Assembly: GCA_017561825.1 (NCBI GenBank)
Contig: JAFZBK010000061.1
Span: 1 to 64,000, forward strand
Source: Prevotella sp.
Lineage (GTDB): Bacteria; Bacteroidota; Bacteroidia; Bacteroidales; Bacteroidaceae
Direction of reading: 5' to 3'
Length of the DNA stretch: 64,000 nucleotides
Position numbers and translations under genes: made by a program. Positions 42,664 through 51,206 of this stretch are shown in pieces. The first letter of the stretch is position 1. Each line of letters opens with the position of its first letter. Under the pieces are notes generated by a model. It worked only from the letters and a program-made list of their open reading frames with translations. It did no database searches and was not told the origin of the DNA.

Positions 42664-45261
42664 ATGAAAGGTAAGAAGATTCTTTTCTCGGCATTATTAC
42701 TTACTGCCGGAACTTGCGGTGCTAACGCGCAACTTATTATCAACGAACTGATGCAGTCGAATGTGGAGTGCATCATGGACGATCTCAACGAGTTTCCTGA
42801 CTCATGGGTAGAGCTGTACAACAACAGCAACGAGACCGTCAACCTCAAAGACTACAAAATCAGCAACAAGGACAAGGTAAAGAAAGCCTACCAGTTGCCC
42901 GACCAGTCGATAGCCCCCAAAGGATATGTCGTTATCTACTGCGATAAGGAAGAGAAAGGTCTGCACACCTCTTTCCGTCTGGAATCAGGCAAGGATGGCA
43001 ACCTCTATCTCTTCAAGGGTGATGCTATTGTTGACAAGATAGAAGGGATGGCCAAGATGCCTTCTCCAGATATCGCTTACGGTCGTAAGACCGACGGTGC
43101 TGACGAGTGGGGTTATCAGCTCACACCATCTGCAGGCAAGGCCAACACAGGCGAGATCTGTGATGCCAAGCATATCTTAGGTGCTCCTGTGTTTAGTGTA
43201 CCTGGTCACGTTACTACCGGCAATGATGCCATCACGCTTGAGCTGAGTCTGCCCGAGGGTGCTCCAGAAGGTGCATACATTGCTTATACAACCGATGGTA
43301 GCGAACCGACAGCCAAGTCAACCAAGTATGCAAATGCCATCAACATCAACAAGACCAAGGTGATCCGTGCCAAGGTATTCTGTGATGGCTGGCTCTCACC
43401 GATAAGCACGGCACAGTCGTATATCTTCCACCCTAGAGAGTTTACCATCCCCATCTTCTCTATTCAGACCAACGACAAGTATCTGAACGATAGGAAGATC
43501 GGTTTGTTTGCCAATAACAACAGCAAGGAAGATAAGAAGACACACGACTGGCGTCGTCCTGTCAACGTGGAGTTCTTCCCCGCAGAGGGTCAGGCAAGTG
43601 CTATTAACCAGCCTGGTGAGACTCGTATCCAGGGTGGACAGTCACGTTCGAATGCCCTCAAATCCATGGTCTTCTATACCCACAAGCGTTTCGATCCCAA
43701 TCACAAGCGTTTCGAGTATGAGTTCTTCCCAGATCAGAAGCCTGGTGTCAACCAGTTCCCGTCGTTCTCTCTCCGCGATGGCGGTAACGACTTTACTGAC
43801 CTGTACTTCCGTGATCTTATTATCCAGCGTACGATGGGTCAGCATGTAGATCTCGACTGGCAGGCTGGTCACTCAGCTGTTCTCTACATCAACGGTGAGT
43901 ATATGGGTATGCTGAATATCCGCGAGCGTTCCAACGAAGACAATATCTACAGCAATTACAACGGACTTGAGGACCTCGACATGATTGAGATCTCTCATGA
44001 GCAGCAGAACGGCAAGGATATGTTCATCGAGGAGTTGAAGGAAGGTAGCGACGATTTCTACAATGCATTCAAGAATTTCTACAGCGAGAAAGGACACACC
44101 AAGGCTGAATACGAGCAGTGGTTGGATGTCAGCGAGTACTTGAACGTGGTGGTTCTGAACCTGTTCTACGGCAATATCGACTTCCCCGGCAATAACCTCG
44201 TGTTCTGGCGTCCCAACGAAGATGCGAAAGAAGATCTGCCCAAGCGATTCCGTGCCATTGTCAAGGATACCGACTTCGGAATTGGACTCTATGGAAGAAG
44301 CTCCGACTACAACACCATCGAGTTGCTCTACAACCAGAATTACGACAGGGGTAATGCATGGGCCTTTACAGAACCGGCTACCCGTCTGATCAAGAACATG
44401 TTGGAAGATCCTGAACTCTTCAAGATGTTCCTCGACAAGTGCTGCGTCTATATGGGCGACTTCATGAATGCTGAGGGTACTGGTGCTGTCATGGATGCCA
44501 TCCTGGAAGAAGCATTAGATGAATTTGTGGCCCACCGCGACAAGTACAATCGTTGGGGTGATAACTATAACGATATCCTGAACAAGTTCGAGAACGCCAA
44601 GAAATGGCTCGCCGGCTATGAAGAAAAAGGCTGGGGAGGCGGCGGCTGGGGCGGCTGGGGCAGCTGGGGCGGCGGTGGCCAAGAGACCACCATCGTACAC
44701 CTTCCCCGTACCGATTACTTCCTCCAGTATCTCAGTGCCCAATACAAGCTGGGTGATGCCATCCCTGTGACCATCAACAAGGGTATCACCACCCTGCCTG
44801 ATGAAACGATCATCAACGACATCAAACTGTCAAAGGGCGTGTTCGACGGAAAACTGTTCCCCAACCGTCAGATTATCTTAGAGGGCAAGACCGAAAGTGA
44901 ACCGTATGTGACAGGCTGGGACATTGAGCAGACTGCTTCCAATGGATCTGTTTCAAAGACTCATGTTGACGGAGCCATCTATTCTTTCAACATGCCAGCA
45001 TGCAAGAGTCTGGCCATCAACGCTGTCATTGGTAATCAAACAGGTATCGCCAGTGTGGATGCAAAGAACTGGAAATGGAGCGTGGCTAATAACGTGCTCT
45101 ATCTGAAGGATGTACCCGCTGATACCCTCGTAACCCTGTATAACCTGCAAGGCATGCAGCTCAAGCAGGTCAAGGCTGATGGCACAACCATCCAGATGCC
45201 GCTCATGAATAATCAGGTATATATCCTGAAGGTGGGTAAGGAAACCATCAAGGTGAAATAA
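42664..45261 (+). CDS. secreted CotH-kinase-like protein with lamin-tail domain, paralogue 1
   Basis: This 865-residue protein has a signal peptide (MKGKKILFSALLLTAGTCGANAQ), a lamin-tail-like domain (LIINELMQSNVECIMDD..., WVELYN, about residues 24-150), a chitobiase-C-like beta domain (YTTDGSEPTAKS), then a CotH kinase-like region (about 260-640) with RIQGGQSRSNALKS, LYINGEYMGMLNIRERSNEDNI and KDTDFGIGLYG. It ends in a type IX secretion-like sorting domain (LYNLQGMQLKQ ... VYILKVGKETIKVK). CotH proteins of spore-formers phosphorylate serine in coat proteins; activity here is untested. A Gly/Trp tract (WGGGGWGGWGSWGGGG, DNA about 44630-44680) is absent from paralogue 2. The start at 42664 follows the promoter. 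Confidence 0.85.
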   Translation: MKGKKILFSALLLTAGTCGANAQLIINELMQSNVECIMDDLNEFPDSWVELYNNSNETVNLKDYKISNKDKVKKAYQLPDQSIAPKGYVVIYCDKEEKGLHTSFRLESGKDGNLYLFKGDAIVDKIEGMAKMPSPDIAYGRKTDGADEWGYQLTPSAGKANTGEICDAKHILGAPVFSVPGHVTTGNDAITLELSLPEGAPEGAYIAYTTDGSEPTAKSTKYANAININKTKVIRAKVFCDGWLSPISTAQSYIFHPREFTIPIFSIQTNDKYLNDRKIGLFANNNSKEDKKTHDWRRPVNVEFFPAEGQASAINQPGETRIQGGQSRSNALKSMVFYTHKRFDPNHKRFEYEFFPDQKPGVNQFPSFSLRDGGNDFTDLYFRDLIIQRTMGQHVDLDWQAGHSAVLYINGEYMGMLNIRERSNEDNIYSNYNGLEDLDMIEISHEQQNGKDMFIEELKEGSDDFYNAFKNFYSEKGHTKAEYEQWLDVSEYLNVVVLNLFYGNIDFPGNNLVFWRPNEDAKEDLPKRFRAIVKDTDFGIGLYGRSSDYNTIELLYNQNYDRGNAWAFTEPATRLIKNMLEDPELFKMFLDKCCVYMGDFMNAEGTGAVMDAILEEALDEFVAHRDKYNRWGDNYNDILNKFENAKKWLAGYEEKGWGGGGWGGWGSWGGGGQETTIVHLPRTDYFLQYLSAQYKLGDAIPVTINKGITTLPDETIINDIKLSKGVFDGKLFPNRQIILEGKTESEPYVTGWDIEQTASNGSVSKTHVDGAIYSFNMPACKSLAINAVIGNQTGIASVDAKNWKWSVANNVLYLKDVPADTLVTLYNLQGMQLKQVKADGTTIQMPLMNNQVYILKVGKETIKVK

Positions 45262-45284
45262 GACCACCATCTATCATACCATAC

Positions 45285-45330
45285 GAAAGGGAAGTAAGAG
45301 GGAGTGACCCTTTCACTTCCCTTTCTTTGC
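45285..45330 (+). terminator. terminator-like hairpin between the CotH paralogues
   Basis: GAAAGGGAAGT (45285-45295) pairs with ACTTCCCTTTC (45315-45325); a small AGGG/CCCT stem sits inside. A short T-rich run follows. It may lower read-through into paralogue 2. Confidence 0.6.
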
Positions 45331-45351
45331 TTATCAGAACATAACAACAAC

Positions 45352-47814
45352 ATGACCAGGAAATACTTACTAACTACAATGATCGGTGTCATGATCACCC
45401 TGCATGCTGGTGCACAGGTGGTGATCAACGAGCTGATGCAGTCGAATATCGATTGTATCATGGACGATCTCAATGAGTTTCCTGACTCATGGGTGGAGCT
45501 GTACAATACAGGCTCTACTGCCGTCAACCTGAATACCTATAGAATAGGACTCACCGACAATGTTTCGGAAGCATGGCAACTGCCCAGTCAGACAGTTGGT
45601 CCTAACCAATATATGTTGGTGTATTGCGACAAGGAAGGAAGCAAGCTGCACACCGACTTCCGTCTCGAATCGGGGAAAGGTGGTTCCGTCTATCTCTTCA
45701 ATAATGGTGTTGTTGTCGATAAGGTAGAGAAACTGAAGAAACAACCGGCTCCCAATATTGCTTACGGACGGAAGGAAGATGGTAGCGACGAATGGGGCTA
45801 TCAGCTCTCTCCCACCCCAAGGGCTAAGAACAGCGGACAGATCTGCGATGGAGACCAGATCCTCGGTGAACCGGTGTTCAGCGAGAAAGGAAAGGTGGTG
45901 ACGGGTTCGATGAGTATCTCACTCACCCTGTCATTGCCCGAAGGAACACCCGAAGGGGCATCCATCAGATATACGATGGATGGCAGCGAGCCCACCATGA
46001 GCAGTGCCCCATACATGAACCCCATCACCATCACCAAGACACGGGTTATCAGAGCCAAGATCTTCTGTGAAGGGTGGTTGTCACCACGCTCCACCACCCA
46101 CACCTTCATCCTCCATCCGCGGGAAGTGACACTGCCCGTCATTGCCATCAGTACAAACAGCAAGTATCTGAACGACCCCAAGATCGGCATCTATGTGGAT
46201 GGTACCTATAAGAGCGGGAAGAAGAACTATGAATACGACTGGCGCAGACCCATCCACTTTGAGTATTTCGAGGGGGAGAACACCCCAAGCAGTCTTAACC
46301 AACTCTGCGAAACACGTATCATGGGCGGTGCCACAAGGGGCAATAAGTTCAAGTCGTTGGCCGTCTATGCCAACAAGCGCTTCGGTACCAAACGACTCGA
46401 ATATGAGTTCTTCCCTGATCAGAGGCCTGGTCTGACCGATTTCAAGAGTATCGCTCTGCGCAATGCTGGTAACGATTTCGACTACCTGTATATGCGGGAT
46501 GCCATCATTCAACGCACCATGGCAAAGCATGTGGATCTCGACTGGCAGGCATGGAGTCCCGCTATCATCTATATCAACGGCGAATACAAGGGCATGCTCA
46601 ACATCCGTGAACGTAGTAACGAGGATAATATCTATACTAACTACGACGGGTTGGAAGACATTGACATGATTGAGAACTGGAACGAATTGAAGGAAGGTGA
46701 CAAGAACAACTGGAACCAATTCAAGAACTTCTATGCTGAACACAACCATACACTGAAGGAATATGAGCAGTGGGTTGACTGGCAGGAGTTCTTCAACCTG
46801 ATGATCATGAACTTGTATTATAACAACCAGGACTTCCCCGGCAACAATATCGTGATGTGGCGACCGCGAACAAATGACGGTCGGTGGCGCTTCGTGGCTA
46901 AGGATACCGACTTCGGACTGGGTCTCTACGGTTCATCTGTTGACTACAACACCATTGAATGGCTTTATACCCCGGGGTACGACTCCAACCGCGACTGGGG
47001 AAATCAGTATGAATATACCCGTTTGTTCCGTCGCATGTTGGAAGATCCTGACTTGAATCGGGAGTTCCTCGACCGTTGCGCCATCTATATGGGTGACTTC
47101 CTGAACGAGAGAGGAACACGCGAGGTGTGGGATCCGATGTACGAACGCATCCAAACAGAGTATCCCTTCCATCGCGAACTCATCAACAAGTGGTGGCCCA
47201 ACTACAATGATGAGCTGAACAGTGCCCGTCAATGGCTGTCACAACGCACCGATATCTTCTACAAGCAACTCGGTGATTACTACAAGTTAGGCAATCCCAT
47301 CCCTACTACCGTTAATACACAACTGTCAGAAGAGGAACAGCAGTCGGTGCAATACCTGATCAATGGCATCCCCCTCAGTAAGGGAGTCTTCAACGGAAAG
47401 TTATTCGGCAACCGCAGGATTACCTTGAAAGGAGTGGGAACTGACAATTGGGGCGTAACGGGATGGACGGTAAAATGGGTCGGCAGTAACGGTGTGTTGA
47501 CAACAGTGAATCCTAGCGGCAGCACCTATTCGTTCACTATTCCTTCGTGTCATCAGCTGATCATCAACGCGGTATTGGGAGATCCAAGCGGTATTATCCA
47601 GGTGAACAAGCAAGACTGGCATTGGCAGATTGATCAGCAACAACTGGTGCTGACCGATGTGCCAGCGCAAACAACAGTCATGCTGTATAACCTACAGGGT
47701 ATTCTATTAAATAAGGTGAAGGCCGACGGTTCTACCATCAGCCTTCCTCTTGAGAACAATCACCAGACCTATCTCCTGAAAGTTGGCGACAAGACGATAA
47801 AAGTGCAGTTGTGA
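45352..47814 (+). CDS. secreted CotH-kinase-like protein with lamin-tail domain, paralogue 2
   Basis: This 820-residue tandem paralogue has the same domain order: signal peptide (MTRKYLLTTMIGVMITLHAGAQ), lamin-tail domain (VVINELMQSNIDCIMDD), chitobiase-C-like domain (YTMDGSEPTMSS), CotH region (RIMGGATRGNKFKS, IYINGEYKGMLNIRERSNEDNI, KDTDFGLGLYG) and C-terminal sorting-like domain (LYNLQGILLNK, YLLKVGDKTIKVQL). The paralogues are alike throughout, pointing to a local duplication; the Gly/Trp tract of paralogue 1 is replaced by QWLSQRTDIFYKQL. The start at 45352 gives the signal peptide. Export across the outer membrane by a type IX system is inferred. Confidence 0.85.
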   Translation: MTRKYLLTTMIGVMITLHAGAQVVINELMQSNIDCIMDDLNEFPDSWVELYNTGSTAVNLNTYRIGLTDNVSEAWQLPSQTVGPNQYMLVYCDKEGSKLHTDFRLESGKGGSVYLFNNGVVVDKVEKLKKQPAPNIAYGRKEDGSDEWGYQLSPTPRAKNSGQICDGDQILGEPVFSEKGKVVTGSMSISLTLSLPEGTPEGASIRYTMDGSEPTMSSAPYMNPITITKTRVIRAKIFCEGWLSPRSTTHTFILHPREVTLPVIAISTNSKYLNDPKIGIYVDGTYKSGKKNYEYDWRRPIHFEYFEGENTPSSLNQLCETRIMGGATRGNKFKSLAVYANKRFGTKRLEYEFFPDQRPGLTDFKSIALRNAGNDFDYLYMRDAIIQRTMAKHVDLDWQAWSPAIIYINGEYKGMLNIRERSNEDNIYTNYDGLEDIDMIENWNELKEGDKNNWNQFKNFYAEHNHTLKEYEQWVDWQEFFNLMIMNLYYNNQDFPGNNIVMWRPRTNDGRWRFVAKDTDFGLGLYGSSVDYNTIEWLYTPGYDSNRDWGNQYEYTRLFRRMLEDPDLNREFLDRCAIYMGDFLNERGTREVWDPMYERIQTEYPFHRELINKWWPNYNDELNSARQWLSQRTDIFYKQLGDYYKLGNPIPTTVNTQLSEEEQQSVQYLINGIPLSKGVFNGKLFGNRRITLKGVGTDNWGVTGWTVKWVGSNGVLTTVNPSGSTYSFTIPSCHQLIINAVLGDPSGIIQVNKQDWHWQIDQQQLVLTDVPAQTTVMLYNLQGILLNKVKADGSTISLPLENNHQTYLLKVGDKTIKVQL

Positions 47815-47949
47815 TACGGAGAGCAGTTTTCGGCCAAGTGAATGCACTCAAAAATGTTAATAATTGATAACAATTCCACGCTCTATTTTTACCTTTCTAT
47901 ATATAGAACGTCTAATAGAGAAACTATAAACCTAATTATTTATTATTTT
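47815..47949 (+). other. AT-rich spacer before the esterase gene
   Basis: No gene is seen. A weak promoter-like TACCTTTC lies near 47890, one base off the -7 consensus. Confidence 0.4.
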
Positions 47950-49272
47950 ATGAAAAAAGTTTTTCTTTCATTGTTGACACTCTCATGCTTGACAGCGTCA
48001 GCGCAGTTTGGTGCACCCAGACAAAACCCCATCGTTGCATCTGTAACAGAAAACGTCACTGAAGACTTTAAGCCTGCCATCTCCAACCAGGATAGCAAGC
48101 AGTACCCGATGGTTAACTCACAGCGCATGGTCCGCGCTCAGATCTCCGCTCCTGATGCCAAATTCGTAGGACTCGACATCGCCGGTAAGATCTATACCAT
48201 GACCAAGGACGAGAATGGTGTTTGGACTGGTACATCTGAGCCTCAGGACGAGGGTTTCCACTACTATCAGCTCAACATCGACGGTGCTTCTGTACCCGAT
48301 CCAGGTAGTCTTTACTACTATGGTGCCAGTCGTTGGGGCAGCGGTATCGAGGTTCCTTCAGACGACATGGATTTCTGGCAGGTGAAGAATGTTCCGCAAG
48401 GTTCCATGTGCGAGGTGTTCTATTGGTCAACCTACACCGAGAAGATGCGTCGCTGTCATATCTATCTGCCCGCAGAGTACTTTACCAACCCCACCAAGAA
48501 ATTCCCCGTGTTCTATCTGCAGCACGGTATGGGTGAGAACGAGTACGGATGGGCAGAGCAGGGTCATACTGCACAGATCATGGACAACCTGATTGCTGAG
48601 GGTAAGGCTGTTCCTTGCATCATCGTGATGGACAACGGTCTGAACACAAGTCGTCCTGGTGAGCAGGGTGGCTTCGGCTTCGGCGGTCCCCGTCCTCAGG
48701 GCCAGCGTCCGCAGGGTGCTCCTCAGGGAATGGGTCAGCGTCCGCAGGGTGCTCCCCAAGGTGCTCCTCAGGGAGGCTTCGGTCAGGGTGGCCAGCGCCC
48801 CCAGGGTGCTCCTGGACAGGGTGGTCAGCGTCGTGGCGGCTTCGGAGGCTTCGGCGGTTTCTCTGAAGGCTTCAAGAATGTGCTCTTCAATGATATCATC
48901 CCAATGGTTGAGAAGAACTATCGCGTGATTGCCGATGCTCAACACCGTGCTTATGCCGGTCTGTCAATGGGTGGTATGCAAGCTCGCGAGATCACGCTTG
49001 CTAATCCCGAGAAGTTCGCTTATGTAGGCTCATTCAGCAGTGGCGCATGGAGTGTTGACCAGGTGAAAGAGGCTAATGGCTTCACCAAGAACGTCAAGTT
49101 GCTCTTCATGAGCGGTGGTGGCAAGGAGAACATGGGTTGTGTTGAGGCAGCCAAGAACATCAAGGACCAGCTTGGTATGAACGCTGTAGGTTATGAGTCT
49201 CCGGGCACAGCCCACGAGTGGCACACCTGGCGTCGCAGTCTGTACCAGTTCGCACAGTTGATCTTCAAATAA
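47950..49272 (+). CDS. secreted CE1-type esterase with N-terminal E-set domain
   Basis: This 440-residue protein has a signal peptide (MKKVFLSLLTLSCLTASA), an E-set/CBM48-like beta domain (about residues 45-130) and an alpha/beta-hydrolase of the carbohydrate esterase 1 type: CHIYLPAEYF, FPVFYLQHGMGENEYGW, the nucleophile Ser in GLSMGGMQ and the His in GTAHEWHTWRRSL. Such enzymes release ferulate or acetate from plant polysaccharides. A Gly/Gln/Pro-rich tract of about 65 residues (repeats of RPQGAPQG), DNA about 48660-48860, interrupts the hydrolase domain before the nucleophile strand; usual family members have a short loop there. The start at 47950 is set by the signal peptide. Confidence 0.88.
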   Translation: MKKVFLSLLTLSCLTASAQFGAPRQNPIVASVTENVTEDFKPAISNQDSKQYPMVNSQRMVRAQISAPDAKFVGLDIAGKIYTMTKDENGVWTGTSEPQDEGFHYYQLNIDGASVPDPGSLYYYGASRWGSGIEVPSDDMDFWQVKNVPQGSMCEVFYWSTYTEKMRRCHIYLPAEYFTNPTKKFPVFYLQHGMGENEYGWAEQGHTAQIMDNLIAEGKAVPCIIVMDNGLNTSRPGEQGGFGFGGPRPQGQRPQGAPQGMGQRPQGAPQGAPQGGFGQGGQRPQGAPGQGGQRRGGFGGFGGFSEGFKNVLFNDIIPMVEKNYRVIADAQHRAYAGLSMGGMQAREITLANPEKFAYVGSFSSGAWSVDQVKEANGFTKNVKLLFMSGGGKENMGCVEAAKNIKDQLGMNAVGYESPGTAHEWHTWRRSLYQFAQLIFK

Positions 49273-49295
49273 GATAAGTATATATTGCTAGACAT

Positions 49296-49333
49296 GAGTC
49301 CTGGGAGTGCTTTCACTCTCAGGACTTTTTTGT
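49296..49333 (+). terminator. intrinsic terminator after the esterase
   Basis: GTCCTGGGAGTG, loop CTTT, CACTCTCAGGAC makes a 12-bp stem with one G-T pair, followed by TTTTTTG. It overlaps the extended frame of the next gene, so that extension is not coding. Confidence 0.9.
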
Positions 49334-49386
49334 TTTAAAAATGGAAAGAAATCTGTTGGGAGCGATGCTTTTTCGGAAATAATTAT

Positions 49387-49394
49387 TATCTTTG
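49387..49394 (+). promoter_or_regulatory. -7 box of the ABC exporter genes
   Basis: TATCTTTG matches TAnnTTTG after the esterase terminator and forces the ABC gene start downstream of 49395. Confidence 0.6.
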
Positions 49395-49417
49395 ATGCCG
49401 AATTCAAGAACGATTCA

Positions 49418-51175
49418 TTGATTAAGAAACTCATACAGCAGGTGGGCAGGTTCCGCACCGCCGCGATCCTCACCCCGATCTTCACCGCCCTCGAAGTGGT
49501 GATGGGGGTTCTGATTCCGTATGTCACCTCGTGGATCATCGACCGTGGTATCATGGCAGGGGATCTGAGTAAGGTGACCCTTTACGGCGGACTGATGCTG
49601 GTGATGGCTTTCTTCAGTATGCTGTTCGGCATCATGTCAGGACGCTTCTCGGCATACGCGTCTTCGGGCTTCGCCTCCAACCTGCGCAACGCGATGTTCC
49701 AGAATATCCAGACCTTCTCGTTCTCGAATATCGACAAGTATTCCAGTGGCGGATTGATTACCCGCATGACTACCGACGTGCAGAGTCTGCAACAGGCTTT
49801 CCAGATGCTCATGCGCATCTCCGTGCGTGCTCCGCTGAACCTGGTGTTCAGTGTGTTCATGTGTATCTTCATCAACCTGAGGATGAGTCTGATCTTTGTC
49901 ATCGCACTGGTTATCCTTGGTACCGCCCTCTACTTGATCATCTCGCGTACGGTAAAGCTCTTCGCACAGGTGTTCCTGCGTTATGACGACCTGAACAGTT
50001 CCGTTCAGGAGAATATCGCGGCCATCCGTGTGGTGAAGGCCTTTGTACGAGAGGATTATGAGAACAAGAAGTTCAGTAAGGCTGCGGAAGCGCTGTATAA
50101 GCTGTTTGTGAAGACCGAGAGTCTGCAGGCCCTGAACCATCCCATCATGATGCTGGTTGTGTATGGATGTATCATCGCCCTTTCGTGGTTCGGTGCGCAG
50201 TTCATTGTTATCGGTGACCTGACCACGGGTCAGCTTACCTCCTTGTTCACCTATGTGATGACCATCCTCTCCTCACTGATGATGCTCACCATGATCTTCG
50301 TGAACCTCACCATGAGTGCCGCCAGTGCGAAGCGTGTCATGGAGGTGATCAACGAGAAAGCCGACATCACCAATCCCGAGAAAGATGCCGTCATGGAGGT
50401 CAAAGACGGCAGCATCGACTTTGAGAACGTGAGCTTCAGCTACGGAGTGAAGAACGCCAATGGCAATGCTGAGACACCATATGCCATCCGCGATATCAAC
50501 CTGCATATCAACAGCGGGGAGACCATCGGCGTGATTGGCGGAACAGGTTGCGGTAAGTCGTCTTTGGCCACCCTGGTGAGTCGTCTGTACGATGCCACCA
50601 AGGGAACGGTCAAGGTAGGTGGCATTGATGTCAGACAATACGACCTCACCACCTTGCGCGATGAGGTGTCGATGGTGCTGCAGAACAACGTGCTGTTCTC
50701 GGGTACCGTCCTCGACAACCTGCGCTGGGGAAAGGAGGATGCCACACAGGAAGAGTGCGAGACAGCCTGTCGACTGGCCTGTGCCGATGAGTTCATCGAG
50801 CAGATGGCCGACGGCTATAACACCTACCTGGAACAGAACGGCAGTAACGTGTCAGGCGGTCAGAAGCAACGTCTCTGCATTGCCCGTGCCCTGCTGAAGA
50901 AGCCGAAGATCCTGATCCTCGATGACTCCACCAGCGCTTGTGATACGGCTACGGATGCGAAGATCCAGAAAGCGTTCCGTGAGGAGCTGCCCGATGTCAC
51001 CAAGCTCATCATTGCCCAGCGCATCCAGAGTGTGCAGTATGCCGACCGCATCATTGTGATGGAGAGCGGAATAATCACCGGTTTCGATACACATGAGAAC
51101 CTCCTGAAGAACAATACCATCTATCAGGAGATCTATCATATACAGACAAAGGATAAAGGAGACTTTGATAGTTGA
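49418..51175 (+). CDS. heterodimeric ABC exporter, subunit with degenerate ATP site
   Basis: This half-transporter has six membrane helices and an ABC ATPase domain. Walker A is GGTGCGKSS and the signature is NVSGGQKQR, but Walker B reads ILILDDSTSA with Asp for the catalytic Glu, and the switch His is Gln (IIAQRIQS). These are the marks of the non-catalytic partner in TM287/288-type exporters. No ATG fits between the promoter and the conserved IKKLIQQVGRF, so the TTG at 49418 (585 residues) is the likely start. The C-terminal DS and stop lie in a heptamer array, and the partner subunit follows 31 nt later. Substrate unknown. Confidence 0.85.
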   Translation: MIKKLIQQVGRFRTAAILTPIFTALEVVMGVLIPYVTSWIIDRGIMAGDLSKVTLYGGLMLVMAFFSMLFGIMSGRFSAYASSGFASNLRNAMFQNIQTFSFSNIDKYSSGGLITRMTTDVQSLQQAFQMLMRISVRAPLNLVFSVFMCIFINLRMSLIFVIALVILGTALYLIISRTVKLFAQVFLRYDDLNSSVQENIAAIRVVKAFVREDYENKKFSKAAEALYKLFVKTESLQALNHPIMMLVVYGCIIALSWFGAQFIVIGDLTTGQLTSLFTYVMTILSSLMMLTMIFVNLTMSAASAKRVMEVINEKADITNPEKDAVMEVKDGSIDFENVSFSYGVKNANGNAETPYAIRDINLHINSGETIGVIGGTGCGKSSLATLVSRLYDATKGTVKVGGIDVRQYDLTTLRDEVSMVLQNNVLFSGTVLDNLRWGKEDATQEECETACRLACADEFIEQMADGYNTYLEQNGSNVSGGQKQRLCIARALLKKPKILILDDSTSACDTATDAKIQKAFREELPDVTKLIIAQRIQSVQYADRIIVMESGIITGFDTHENLLKNNTIYQEIYHIQTKDKGDFDS

Positions 51176-51201
51176 CAGTTGATAGTTGACAGTTGATAGT
51201 T
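51167..51201 (+). repeat. heptamer array between the ABC subunits
   Basis: Five alternating units (GATAGTT, GACAGTT, GATAGTT, GACAGTT, GATAGTT) include the stop codon of the first subunit and end 5 nt before the ATG of the second. Confidence 0.85.
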
Positions 51202-51206
51202 AAGAT

